DNA from: Chara braunii
Taxonomy: Eukaryota; Streptophyta; Charophyceae; Charales; Characeae
Direction: 5' to 3'
Assembly: GCA_003427395.1 (NCBI GenBank)
Contig: BFEA01001050.1
Coordinates: forward strand, 93,572-131,048
DNA: 37,477 bases
In this document: in pieces, positions 1 through 9,060 of the stretch
Layout of the letters: each line of letters starts with the position of its first letter
Numbering within the stretch: position 1 is the stretch's first letter
Notes under the pieces: model-generated
Seen by the model: only the letters and a program-made list of their open reading frames with translations
What the model was told of the DNA's origin: nothing
Databases searched by the model: none
Made by a program: the position numbers and the translations under genes

Positions 1-924
1 GTGCAGGTCACGGGTTCAACTCCAGGGAACTGTGCAGATACTGTACACAGGTAAGCTGAGGTCAAGGGATCGACCCCTGGGATCTGCATCGGCTACTGCC
101 AAAGGTGAAAACTGTTTCAATAATAATAATAACAATAATAATAATGGGAAGAAGAAGAACAGAAGGGTGAGCCAATGCCATCCCCCCTCGCCTCTTGCCA
201 TCATCGTCTGCCCTCACAAAATTTCCCCCTCCCAATAATAAAGGAATGAAATTCAATGAATGGACAAGAATCCGTGTTGGAATGATCCCCCCTACGGCCA
301 GCACTCAAAGAGATCTCCTTTACGCCTCTCTCTCGCACTCATCTCCTCATGGTTGCACAATTACCTATGGCGGTGGATCCATGCCTATCACGAATGTCCA
401 AAGGACAACGCTCGGCTACCATGCCTCGCGCCGTCTCTCTCCGCCATAACCACACTCCCCGGTGAAGTCCATGTCTAACTGGTACCACAACAGGAGCATT
501 CCGGAGGCAGCACCAAGCAAGCAAGTGGAAATGAGGTCCACCAGAGCCATTGGTAAGTGTCTCAAGGGCGGTTTCCTTCCTTCTTCCTCCTCTACTTCTA
601 CCCTTCTCGTCCACCTTCCTCCGCAGCCTAGCCTGAGGTTCTTCTGCCTCAGCCTCCATAGCCTAGGTCCTCTCCGTCCTACGACTGCTCATCCATAGCC
701 ATGGTCTTCTTCCCTCACCCTCGGCTCCTCCCCAATGTTTGGCCTCACCCTCCCTCAGTGCAGAGAAACCACATGACTGCTGGGTAAATGCCCGGGCTAT
801 ATTGTGAATAGCCCACAGCAGGACTTGTAAAGCTGGAACATGTGCGCGTGGTAGTTCAACTTATTTGTGTGTTTTTTTTTCCCTGTGTGTGTGAGTGCTT
901 GTCACCGTTGTTTTGTGGTTACAG
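1..924. other. Non-coding region upstream of the first visible exon
   Basis: I see no exon here. Bases 1-40 carry a B-box-like stretch (GGGTTCAACTCC) that may be the 3' half of a tRNA-derived SINE cut by the window edge. A short AAT/AAC-type repeat lies near 118-146, and 560-760 is rich in C and T. The last bases before 925 (a T-rich stretch ending TTACAG) are a good splice acceptor, so at least the right part is probably an intron of the helicase gene whose earlier exons lie outside the window. Confidence 0.5.
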
Positions 925-1002
925 AGGGCTGTATTTGAAAGCAAGGCCGTCATTGATGAGAACGGTGGCAAGCTTCTGAATGAAGACTCCGATCCTCGCT
1001 CG
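925..1002 (+). CDS. SRS2: Helicase exon a (26 codons)
   Basis: A TTACAG acceptor precedes an open 78-base exon reading RAVFESKAVIDENGGKLLNE and on to DPRS, followed by a consensus GTAAGT donor. It corresponds to the stretch of domain 2 of the UvrD-like helicase that precedes the final motor motifs; plant SRS2-like proteins have a similar 'VDGGKLLN' run here. The exon ends in phase 0 and continues at 1469 with VFDYLMDDV, which fits the family without a gap. No start codon is expected because this is an internal exon. The Walker A region is not in the window. Confidence 0.75.
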
Positions 1003-1072
1003 GTAAGTCACTGAGGAAATTCCCCTTTGGAAACAATACTTGTTCGAATTCGGACTGCCTTCTTCAGATTGG

Positions 1073-1158
<86 letters not shown>

Positions 1159-1159
1159 N

Positions 1160-1220
<61 letters not shown>

Positions 1221-1468
1221 GCATTTAGACCCCTCATAGTGCACTGATATTTCTTCTTTTTCTGTTGGTGCAGGCGTATCTGCATTGGCTGTACGTGTCT
1301 ACGTTCTCCAAAGTCTTGTCAAATTATGGCACAGCAACATGCGGTTTTATTTTCCGAAATTTGTATTCATAAAGTTTTTTTCGGAGCCGTAACACACCAA
1401 ATTGAATTTCCCAACGTGTGTTGGCTGTCGCCACACGCATACTTCTATTTTGTCTTGCATCTGAACAG
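1003..1468 (+). other. Intron 1 of the helicase gene
   Basis: Starts GTAAGT and ends AACAG. It contains the long GA microsatellite at 1075-1216 and otherwise ordinary AT-rich intron sequence. The reading frame that opens at 1326 runs across the acceptor into exon b and is not a separate gene. Confidence 0.7.
1075..1216. repeat. (GA)n microsatellite, about 142 bases
   Basis: Uninterrupted GA dinucleotides apart from one unresolved base (N) at 1159. The N suggests that the assembler could not settle the length. It gives rise to spurious reading frames of alternating Arg-Glu or Leu-Ser on the two strands. Confidence 0.97.
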
Positions 1469-1571
1469 GTCTTTGATTACCTCATGGACGACGTTGCAAG
1501 CTTCCTGGCAGATCATTATGTTCCTTGCCTTCTTGGAAATTATGATGCAATGCAGCAGGGTGATGACCAAG
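1469..1571 (+). CDS. SRS2: Helicase exon b (34 codons plus one base)
   Basis: Begins after AACAG and reads VFDYLMDDVASFLADHY... ending GDDQ plus a first-codon G. The following bases are GCAAGT, so the donor is of the GC type (AAG|GCAAGT). The phase supports this: the leftover G joins GG at 5830 to make a glycine codon, and the downstream frame continues correctly. The encoded helical segment lies between domain 2A and the final helicase motifs in this family. No GT donor giving the same phase is visible nearby. Confidence 0.75.
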
Positions 1572-1627
1572 GCAAGTGATTTCTTTTTCTTTTTCTTTTT
1601 CTTTTTCTCTCTCTTTTTGGTTGATTT

Positions 1628-1716
1628 GAACAATATCTCGATTTATGCGTGTCATTCCTGCACAGGGGCCATGCCAATCTTCTCTGGTATCGGTCCAATT
1701 TTAACGGATGTCAGCA
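1628..1716 (-). pseudogene. U6 snRNA-derived pseudogene, diverged
   Basis: Read on the minus strand, this segment follows U6 from GACATCCGTTAAAATTGG through AGAGAAGATTGGCATGGCCC to GACACGCATAAATCGAGA. The changes relative to plant U6 as I recall it include TTGGCATGG for TTAGCATGG (in the ACAGAGA/AGC core neighbourhood) and an extra base in the ACAGAGA-side region. I see no clear target duplication, only a T-rich (A-rich on the minus strand) 3' flank at 1580-1620 that could be a decayed tail. Probably a retrocopy. Confidence 0.8.
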
Positions 1717-2239
1717 AGTGTTGTGAAGTTGTCAAACTTCAATTCACGTCCAAGTTCCAACGCGCATCTCGCATACACACTGAACTGAAGACAAAATCAC
1801 CTAAATGATCAGAAAGTCACGATTGATAGGAAGCTTCACATCAAGCTTGTATTGAACTATGAAATGGTATATCCACTTGCACATCACGCTGCACTGAGAA
1901 GCCTACACCAAATGACACTCAAAAGTGCCGACTAGGACCAGAAGTTCAGAACACACTGGATATGGCTACGCACAGACTCTCTCTTTCAGGTGCCAAAAAT
2001 AGCGCTGCTGCTTCTTCTCGTCACTACATGAAGCCAATGACTTGGAATTTGGAAACGAATGAATTCTGCTTCTATTATTTAATCAAATTGCTCGGGCTTA
2101 CGGGGTCCCACCGGGCTCTGAAAGATTCTAGATTTCTAGTGGCCACCAGTAGTATTTCTACTTGTAGGTGCTAGGTTCAGATCTGGCTGGCAGCAGCTTG
2201 ACACGCAACAACATAAAAAGTATTAAAAACTTTTACTTG

Positions 2240-2290
2240 CTACACACTTGGGCCAGGTCTCGGGTTCAAATCCCAGCGGAGCCCAACATG
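2240..2290 (+). repeat. Partial tRNA-like (B-box) sequence
   Basis: GGTCTCGGGTTCAAATCCCA followed by GCGGAGCCC looks like the T-arm and acceptor side of a tRNA, with a Pol III B-box. No A-box or 5' half is recognisable upstream, so this is most likely a truncated tRNA-derived SINE, not a tRNA gene. Confidence 0.4.
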
Positions 2291-3179
2291 AAGGACCGAG
2301 GCAAGTGGTTGTCAATGACTGCTTAATACTAGTTAATAGTGATTATGACTTTTATGAAAAAAAACTAGTGATGGATGAAGCCTCTTGCAAAGTGATGCAA
2401 CCATCAACACCATCTGGTATCGGACATCTCATCCTTAACTCGTTCCATTCGGTGTCAAACATCTCATCATTAACTTGCTGGTATGTCCTATTTTTCGACC
2501 TTTTTAAAGGGAAGGTCGAGATTGGGACTCGTCACAGAGCGAAAAAAAAGAAAAGAAAAGAAGAAAGACTGGCGCTTATTGCTTCTACTGCCCCAAGATC
2601 ACCACTAATGGGAATGTTTAATGTATACTACTAGACCGAATATTTCTTGGCGTGCTGGAATGTTACACCTATTTTGCAAAATCAATCCTTCATTTTCTGA
2701 AAAGATCATGGATGAATGCCAATGGATGAATGCCAATGCTCCCTGCTGAAATCAGATTTCCACTAATTTTTCTAGTCATTTCTTCCCTTGGACCTCGTCC
2801 AACTTCGTTCAAGTGTCTGTGTGTCAGGGCATCTATGTATGACTCTATCACATTCATAATTTCTCTCTTTCCACCGGTAAAAAAAAAAAAAAAGCTTCCG
2901 ATCGTGGCTGTTGAGCATTCGCCATGTGCGATTGCTCTTTGAGTGTATGCCATGGTAGGATGTTATGACGAGTCATCCATCCTCTATCAATCGGTGTTGC
3001 TTCCCCTTGTTGAGTTATGTGTCAAGTGCTATACGACAACTTCGACAAGTGGTATCAGAAAGCCAGAATGTCATGTGAAACAGTGAAAATATGTGAATAG
3101 TATATCCAGTCCGCGGGAGAATGAACCTCTGCCGGCAATGAGTTGGCCTTCATGCTGCACGCTGAGTGGTTGGACGATT

Positions 3180-3840
3180 GATTTCAACTTTCAGGTATCA
3201 GCTATACGCCATACGGTTGATTTCAAATTTCGAAGTGTCAATTGCATGGCTGATTGTTGCTCTGTTTATCATCATCATTCCTGGCTCTGAACTCAGGATC
3301 TGTTCATCAACAGATGGTTGAAAAGAATCATAACTTCATAAAGTTCATATTCCTCAATGAAACAGTGGAAAAATGTACAGTTGATGCCGAAATATCAGTT
3401 GTATGGCTGATTGTTGCACGGTTTGCCGATATCGGGATATTCCTGAATTTTGAACTTGTTACCGGTTTATCAACAGATTTCATATCCTGAATGAAACAGT
3501 GTGAAGACGGAAATTCTGCGGCAATCTCAAGTATGGTTGATTTTCAAGTAGTATCAGTTGCTGCTGCTCTGACGGCAGATCTGCAGAACAGAGAATGTGA
3601 GGCATTCAATGTACGTTCACCGTTGATTCAGATGTGTGAACGCCTGACCTGTACTGTAATACATAGGTACATTCAGTGTGCTTTGGCTGCGTGTGCTTTG
3701 GCTGCCGATCGGCTCTGTTCTGAAGATTGCTTGATCCTCTTAACAGCATCTTACTGTGTTCAGACTCGTCAGAGGTTTTCGAACCTGACCTGTACTGTTA
3801 TATATAGGTCAAGAGACACTCTGAACATTCAGTTAACGGG
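3180..3840. repeat. Degenerate repeated sequence in intron 2
   Basis: Several phrases recur with changes: GAAACAGTG (about 3078, 3360, 3495), 'atggctgattgttgc' (about 3247 and 3403), and 'cctgacctgtactgt' followed by ATA...TAGGT (about 3645 and 3785). This looks like old, diverged tandem copies of a unit of roughly 130-180 bases. I could not set exact unit borders by eye. Confidence 0.35.
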
Positions 3841-4589
3841 CACGTACATCATCATACAGCAATTTTCCGCAAGTTCCCTTCTTTTCGCCCCTCCTTGCGC
3901 TGCCCCCCCCCCTCCGCCTCCACCCCACCTCCCGCACCCCCAACACCTGTCCTTTGCCTTTTTGTCCTTTCAGGAAAGGTCCCCTGTCCTTGTTTTGTTT
4001 GTGAAATTCCCATCTGTCTGTCTGCTGACTCAGCTCGTTCGTGTCATCATGTCTTTGCACCCAAGTCCATATAAGGAAGTCATCACATACACAGTTCTCA
4101 CTCTTCTCTTCCTTCTCTTCCTTCTTCTTCTTCCTAACCGCTCTGCCATCTCTCCTATTGAAAGGTAATTGAATTCTACTCAAAAGTCCATTATAATAAA
4201 AATTATAAAATAGTAAACAAAATGCACTAAAAAAAGGATTTTTTCCTTTTTTGAATTTATTCAAAATCAGGAAAAAAATCAAGGGGATTTAGTGGTGTAA
4301 TGTTAAGAGGTTCAGGGGTTTCCTGGGATTTGCAAAAAGCAGCACCCTACGATGTTTATGACAAAGTTGAAAGTAGACTTTTATGTACCTGTAGGTACAC
4401 GAGGAGATTGTTATGATCGTTGAAGAAGTGCGACAAAGTCTTCGAATCATTGTCCAATGCTTGAATCAAATGCCTAGTGGCATGATCAAAGCGGATGATC
4501 GTAAACTTTGTCCTCCTTCATGCTCTCAAATGAAACAATCCATAGAATCCCTAATGAACTCGGCCACTTTATAGAAACAACTATCTGTG

Positions 4590-4735
4590 AATATAACAAG
4601 GCTCGAAGAGCAGACGCTTTGCGTCTGAATCCCACCCAAAGTTGGTAGCCCCTGACATAATTCAACCTGTAAGGACTTGAACTCCTGACCTGTGGAGCGG
4701 CAGTTCAAGGTGTGCACCATTCAGCCACTGTCCAT
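4590..4735 (-). repeat. tRNA-derived SINE-like copy
   Basis: On the minus strand GTGGCTGAATGGTGCACACC resembles a Leu/Ser-type tRNA A-box region, followed after about 30 bases by AGTTCAAGTCC (B-box). The downstream piece contains TGAATTATGTCAGGGGCT, comparable to the TGAATTACCTGGGGCT segment of the SINEs at 7574 and 16177. A short GACGCAAAGCGTC palindrome lies near its end. Family membership is tentative. Confidence 0.4.
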
Positions 4736-5451
4736 GCCTAAGGCATCACAACTTGTCCAGCCAGCCAGGAATCGCAGGATATTTGGGCAGCTGGTTAGGC
4801 CAGTAAGTGCCAGCTAGCCAGTTATGTATGTGCTTTCCCTTGTGAAGATCATGGCGCATGTAAATCCCTCGTGTGTATTCAATTGAGCCAGGAGAAAGGG
4901 AAAAAAAAAATAAAAAAAATTGGAAACCTTTGTGGTTGCCGTGTGGTTCAGAGCCTTCCTGACAGCGCATATGTATTCTGAATTTCTGACAAATGAGGGG
5001 ACTGGACAAATGTAGGGGCAAGTCGAAAAGCGGCGAAGATCACTCTGGAGAATAAAATGGAAACCTTTTTGGTTTGGGACATTTCTCTGCATGATGGCAA
5101 AGATCGGGAGGAAGGAGAATATGGAGAATAAAACCGAGTATACCGAGTCCACTTCAGATAAGATTTGAACAATGCATCTAAGGGCATATACTGACACGAA
5201 TGCTTTCCTGAATGTATCTGACAGATTCTGACTGCAATTACGGCCCATGCTGTATGCAAGTCGCCCATCTGCCTTCTGTTCTGTGTGAATGACATATCTG
5301 GCCACAATCACGTCCACAGTTCAGTAGTCCGGCTGTGAGTATACCCTAAGAGTGGATTCTAATGATCGATTGCCCCATCTGAATATTCATGCAGGATTCA
5401 CATCTCAAGGAAAACAGTGCTTAAGAAAATGAATGTACCCTTCATTCACCA

Positions 5452-5470
5452 ACAATTTTTGTGGTTCCTT
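5452..5470. repeat. Left target-site duplication of the U6 retrocopy
   Basis: ACAATTTTTGTGGTTCCTT is identical to 5581-5599; the two copies flank the U6 sequence exactly. Confidence 0.85.
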
Positions 5471-5580
5471 TTTATTTTATTTTTAGTTTGGACCATTTCT
5501 CAATTTATGCGTGTCATTCTTGTGCAGGGGCCATGCTAATCTTCTCTGTATTGTTCCAATTTTAACGGATGTCCCGAAGG
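5471..5580 (-). pseudogene. U6 snRNA retrocopy with 19-bp target-site duplication
   Basis: Minus-strand reading gives a nearly complete U6: CCTTCGGGACATCCGTTAAA, then ACAGAGAAGATTAGCATGGC, then GACACGCATAAATTGAGAAA and GGTCCAAA, followed by an A-rich tail of about 15 bases. Identical 19-bp repeats lie on both sides, so the copy arrived by LINE-type reverse transcription. No plant-type upstream element or TATA box is visible upstream on the minus strand, and there is no T-run terminator after GGTCCAAA. It is antisense to the helicase gene. It is therefore a processed pseudogene, although the ACAGAGA and AGC core elements of the RNA are preserved. Confidence 0.9.
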
Positions 5581-5599
5581 ACAATTTTTGTGGTTCCTT
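5581..5599. repeat. Right target-site duplication of the U6 retrocopy
   Basis: Second copy of ACAATTTTTGTGGTTCCTT, directly adjoining the U6 5' end on the minus strand. Confidence 0.85.
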
Positions 5600-5611
5600 A
5601 ATTTCCTTTTC

Positions 5612-5775
5612 TTAACAAAAAAGGGGGCAATGGCCCTTAGATATCATCATCTAGCCCCTTCCTGTCCCAGCCAATTCAGAGTTATTTTACTTGACTGATT
5701 CCGTCTGCCCTCGAACTGAGGTCTGTCTATCAGCAGTCTACGGGTGTAGCATTAAGCCACAGGGGTGGGCCGGTT
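5612..5775 (-). repeat. tRNA-derived SINE copy, same family as 7574 and 16177
   Basis: On the minus strand a tRNA-like head (GTGGCTTAATGCTACACCC, then CAGACCTCAGTTCGAGGGCA) is followed by a body with 'aactctgaattggctggg', 'gatgatatctaagg' and a GCCCCCTTTTTTG end. The order and spacing match the other two copies: GAATTACCT..GG, then GAT(A)TCTCAAGG, then CGCCCTTT. I did not find a convincing target duplication. It sits immediately beside the U6 retrocopy. Confidence 0.65.
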
Positions 5776-5829
5776 TGGTCCCCAAATTCCTAACTAAATG
5801 TTGCATTCTCTTTTTCATCTGTCTGGCAG

Positions 5830-5987
5830 GGCATTGCAAAGATGGAGCACAAGGAGAGATGAAGCAGACAGGTTGCATCAACGCTGTCAGATCGTTTGTG
5901 GACCACGTCGCCGCACGAGAAACTGAAAACTTCCGTGGCATAGTGAGGGATAATCAGAACGCTGTCACACTGACCACAATGCATCAG
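5830..5987 (+). CDS. SRS2: Helicase exon c, leading into motif V (53 codons)
   Basis: After the GGCAG acceptor the exon reads GHCKDGAQGEMKQTGC..., then FVDHVAARETENF, and ends VTLTTMHQ. The TTMHQ is the start of SF1A motif V, which continues in exon d. It enters in phase 1 from exon b and leaves in phase 0. The donor is again GC type (CAG|GCAAGT), since no GT donor lies at the point where motif V must be joined to SKGLEWD. ARETENFR is a phrase I associate with plant SRS2-like proteins. Confidence 0.85.
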
Positions 5988-6103
5988 GCAAGTTTTTCGC
6001 TAAGTTCGAAGCGTCTTGACCATGGCATCGGAAAGTTCGGATGTGTTGCTTGTGGGAATTATATTGTATGAAAGAAGTTCAAATAACAACTATATCTTCT
6101 ACA

Positions 6104-6430
6104 AGTGGACACTGCAATTCAGCGGCCTGGTCATACATATTGTTGCCGTGCAGTGAAATGCATCTGATCGTCTGTACGCTACTATGCGATGACCGGCAAT
6201 TCGGCAACACATAGGCAGTCGTATGTAGCCGAAGTGTTTGCACCGGAGTCTTGTGGGTAGAGTATGAAGTAACAATGGTGAGTGGACATTGCAATTCAGG
6301 GGCCTGGTTATACATTCATGTTGCCTTGTATGATTGTCTGTATGCTGTGACCGCCAGGTTTGCCAACGCAGACAGTCATATGCAGTCTGTATGTTATGAC
6401 TGCAATTCCCCCGCAGGTACTGAGGGGGAG
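6104..6430. repeat. Degenerate tandem duplication, period about 177 bases
   Basis: AGTGGACACTGCAATTCAG followed by CGGCCTGGTCATACAT at 6104 recurs with a few changes at 6281. The order of later words (TGTTGCC, GATC/TGTCTGTA, GTATG) is also kept in both copies. Copies are clearly diverged. Confidence 0.6.
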
Positions 6431-6829
6431 TCAGGGTACCCGATTGCCAGTATAACTCGGCAATGTGTGCTGTCGCATCGTGTGTGTATGAGAGGATGTA
6501 TGTGCAAAGTGGAGAGCTACTTCCAAATTAGGCGTCTGTAACCACCATCAGCTTACAAGACAAATGAAAATACCGATAAGATTGATGCACCTGATTGCGA
6601 AGAAACCAATCAAGTAGACTACGGAGCAAGTGTGAAGTGCCTGCTTGCATTAAGGGGAACACAAGAAAGATTGAAAGATGGCACGGGGATAAAAAAGGGT
6701 TATTGAAAACAGTCTCATTGGGATCCCGGCATCATGAAGCTAGTAGACCCTCGACAATCTGCAGAATCACCTATTGACCTTTGGAGTCATAATCCTCTTT
6801 GATACTTGAAGCGAGGTTGGCAGTGCAAA

Positions 6830-7110
6830 CAGCAATGTGAGAAAGAAGGCAGCAGCAAGGGAAACAGGCGGCGAGGTGGGCATGAGGCAGGGGCGGGTAA
6901 CAAGGTAGGCAGCAGGGCCACACAAAGGCAAGTGGACCGGAGGGCAGGCAGCAGGCCATGTAACTAGGCGACAAGGTAGGCAAGCAGGCACCATAGGCCG
7001 AGCAGGTGAGCAGGCATGCAGCAAAAGAACGAAGGCATGCAAGCAGACAAAAACGCGGGCAGCAAGGCAGCAAGGCAACACAAGACAACTGGGCGGGTGG
7101 GCGGGTAACC
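6830..7110. repeat. Cryptically simple GGCA/GCAAGG-rich stretch
   Basis: Variants of GGCAGCAAGG, AGGCAGG and AGGCATGCA recur irregularly with strong purine excess on the + strand. I see no fixed period. Confidence 0.5.
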
Positions 7111-7410
7111 AGTCAGCAGTGCGATACCGACATAGCCACCATTATGTGCACCAAAGATAAAAGTGGGCTATCACCTACTCACCCCAAATGGAATGTGTAT
7201 GTGCCAAATTCCACACCTTTTTTCTTCTGCATTGCTCATTTACCGCCTAGTAGTGTGAGTGCTTGCCTCCCATGTGTCGTTCCATTGTTGTGGCTTAAAG
7301 GTTCTGCTCACCTCTCGTGTCATGTCCTGAAGATGCTTACAAGTTCCCATGTTGTGTTGTTTCATATTTTATTTCCCTTTGTTATTATGGCCCACCATCC
7401 TATGTTGCAG

Positions 7411-7521
7411 TCCAAGGGCTTGGAATGGGACAATGTCTTTGTTGTGAAAGTCAATGATGGCGACGTGCCCCTACGAAGACAGGATTTTGGAGCACCACCT
7501 GAATCAGGAGGATCACTTGAG
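7411..7521 (+). CDS. SRS2: Helicase exon d, motif V (37 codons)
   Basis: Starts after TGTTGCAG with SKGLEWDNVFVVKVNDGDVP, the body of SF1A motif V (family pattern T.H.SKGLEW..VF), and ends GGSLE before a GTGAGC donor. The motif couples ATP hydrolysis to DNA binding and domain closure. Residues after it (PLRRQDFGAPPESGGSLE) form the usual variable linker before the EEERRLLYVAMTRAR block, supplied by exon e 12.4 kb downstream. Phase 0 at both ends. Confidence 0.9.
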
Positions 7522-7573
7522 GTGAGCAACTGCAGTTTTGTATTGTATAAGTGGTTTTTTGAGCGTTTTTCAA

Positions 7574-7748
7574 TTAAAAAAAAAAAGGGCGACTCCACGA
7601 CGGCCTTGAGGTATCGTCATTGAGCTGACCAGCCCCAGGTAATTCAGAAATATTTGTTACATTCATCTGGTTGTATTGTTCTGGATTCGAACTTGGATCT
7701 GTATTTAAACATTTCAGGGGTGTACCAGCTGAGCTAGATCTCCTTGGT
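7574..7748 (-). mobile_element. tRNA-derived SINE with 9-bp target duplication
   Basis: Minus-strand head CAAGGAGATCTAGCTCAGCT contains a textbook Pol III A-box (TAGCTCAGCTGG), and AAGTTCGAATCC is the B-box about 40 bases later. A body with GAATTACCTGGGGCTGGTCA and GACGATACCTCAAGG ends in CGCCC and a T-run. GTTTTTCAA at 7565-7573 and 7749-7757 is the target duplication. The T-rich 3' end, not poly(A), resembles plant SINEs with short T tails. Same family as the + copy at 16177. It was inserted at the A-rich end of a LINE 3' fragment. Confidence 0.85.
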
Positions 7749-7759
7749 GTTTTTCAACT

Positions 7760-7851
7760 TTTTAATTTTGTTTTAAACAGGCCCTTATGGTCCTCACTCC
7801 ATATCCATTCTGGCGAGCTTCAGTCCGGTTCCTATTCCCCTGGCAAGTCAA
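7760..7851 (-). mobile_element. 5'-truncated LINE 3' end
   Basis: Minus strand reads GACTTGCCAGGGGAATAGGA, then ACCGGACTGAAGCTC and so on to an A-rich end. It closely follows the last 80 bases of the large LINE (35706-35785: GACTTGCCGGTGGAATAGGA...). Only the 3' end is present, as expected for an abortive LINE insertion, or for a short element sharing the LINE tail. Confidence 0.7.
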
Positions 7852-8017
7852 AGATTTAATACATCATGGACTCAACTTTTTTTTTTTTTTTTACACAACT
7901 TTTTTAGGTTTGTCCTGATTGTAAAAAGTTCTGGAGAAAAAATGTTGTGCAGCATTGCAATGCACACCTTTTGGCTCGGGGTTCTTGAATTTTATCACTA
8001 AAGCTGTGAAAAACGAA

Positions 8018-8997
8018 TGCAGTAACCCATGTTCTGCAGCAGTCTGGGCCCTTGAAACAGAGCCCAGACGACGAAGGCCAAACTCGGCCTGCGCCAGGCA
8101 GTGTGACCACACACTGCCCTTGGGAAGTCAAAAGTCTAAGTCAACTGTCAGGTCAAAGGTACCCGTCCAGGCCCTTGGTCGGATACACTCACTTGTTGTG
8201 CGCAGGTACCCAGACAGCATCAAGGCCAGAAGGAATTCGGTTTCAGGCCAATTTGGGCCGTCATTTTGCATTGAGATCTCGACGGCTGAGGGATGCAGCA
8301 TCCGGGGTCCAGACCCCGCGTCAACGCTACATAAGCGCTGACTTCCTGACTTGGACATTCATTCGGTCTTGCATCAATGCTGACTTCACACGTTGACGAC
8401 GACGCTGGCTCGACGCTGCGACACTGATTGGACGCTGGCTTTGTGCTGGCACTTGGGTGATTACGGCGACGCGATGCTGGCTCGACATGGTGGTTGGCTT
8501 GCTATTGTCTTCTGGGCATGCTGACATGGCAGCTGCCACATGTCGCTGCTGACGTGGCCACTGCCACATGTACTATTGCTGACGTGGCTGCGCTACGTGA
8601 CTGGCACTGCTGTTCTGATTCATCATCACTCAAGAGGAGATCATGATTGTGGAGTGATCGTGGACACGCACCTGGTTATCTTGAGGTCAACATTGCTCCA
8701 GTACGCTGATGAGGGACTGATCGACGTGTCGCGTGGCACATTGTAATAGAACTTTGGATGTGCGTTCAGACTATTGATTATTCGAGGTGGTGATCGAGGA
8801 GGAAGCTCGGAAGAGAAGTGGGCATTTGTCTTATTCTTCTTCTAAGTCTAATCTCCCTCCTCTGTCCTTTGTCTGTGTATGATTCTCCCATCTCATTCTA
8901 TCTGGACACGATTATGATTATTGATAATCATCAGCAGGTTGATATTCATCTGGGCTTGCATTGTCGACAAGTGTCTTCACGATCTGGGTTCATTGCA
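8018..8997 (+). repeat. Left LTR (980 bp)
   Basis: TG...CA termini with short imperfect inverted ends (TGCAGTAACCC against TGCAATGAACCC). Matches 15183-16124 over its whole length, with small indels such as an extra stretch near 8352-8380. It includes several GACGTGGC/ACATGGCAG-type motifs at 8518-8600 and is a presumed Pol II promoter region. Confidence 0.93.
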
Positions 8998-9000
8998 ATT

Positions 9001-9012
9001 TGGTATCGGGGC
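9001..9012 (+). promoter_or_regulatory. Primer binding site, initiator tRNA-Met type
   Basis: TGGTATCGGGGC lies three bases after the LTR end and differs by two bases from TGGTATCAGAGC, the site complementary to the 3' end of tRNA-iMet used by many plant gypsy elements. Confidence 0.8.
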
Positions 9013-9060
9013 ATACTCCTGACAACGACGACAGCACGCACAAGCGCCAGGTGGCGCCAG

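Larger units (their letters stand above)
1572..5829 (+). other. Intron 2 of the helicase gene (4.26 kb, GC donor)
   Basis: Runs from GCAAGT to a pyrimidine-rich CTGGCAG acceptor. It holds two antisense U6 snRNA-derived segments (1628-1716 and 5486-5580), tRNA-like SINE pieces (near 2240, 4590 and 5612) and weakly repeated sequence at 3180-3840. The stretch 2640-3100 shows nothing beyond an A13 run, and 3890-3960 is a C-rich run. The reading frames here have no recognisable domain and I treat them as chance. Confidence 0.65.
5988..7410 (+). other. Intron 3 of the helicase gene (GC donor)
   Basis: Begins GCAAGT and ends TGTTGCAG. Contains a degenerate 177-base tandem duplication (6104-6430) and a GGCA/GCAAGG-rich stretch (6830-7110). 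Nothing coding is recognised; the open frame 7006-7623 merely runs through exon d. Confidence 0.7.

Noticed and set aside
919-1244. Long Leu-Ser and Arg-Glu open frames
   Set aside because: Translations of the GA microsatellite in different frames.
3491-4168. 225-residue + strand open frame
   Set aside because: Lies wholly in intron 2, no recognisable domain, ends in C-rich simple sequence and overlaps diverged repeats.
4814-5317. 167-residue minus frame and overlapping frames
   Set aside because: No domain, two overlapping frames of similar quality, AT-rich intron sequence.
5486-5580. Functional U6 gene
   Set aside because: Target duplications, A-rich tail, no T-run terminator and no USE or TATA upstream on the minus strand.
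7006-7623. 205-residue + strand frame containing SKGLEWD
   Set aside because: Only 7411-7521 is coding; the rest is intron read-through on both sides of exon d.
7681-7747. Possible genuine tRNA gene (good A- and B-boxes)
   Set aside because: Cannot form a complete cloverleaf acceptor stem by eye, is followed by a conserved SINE body, and is bounded by target duplications.
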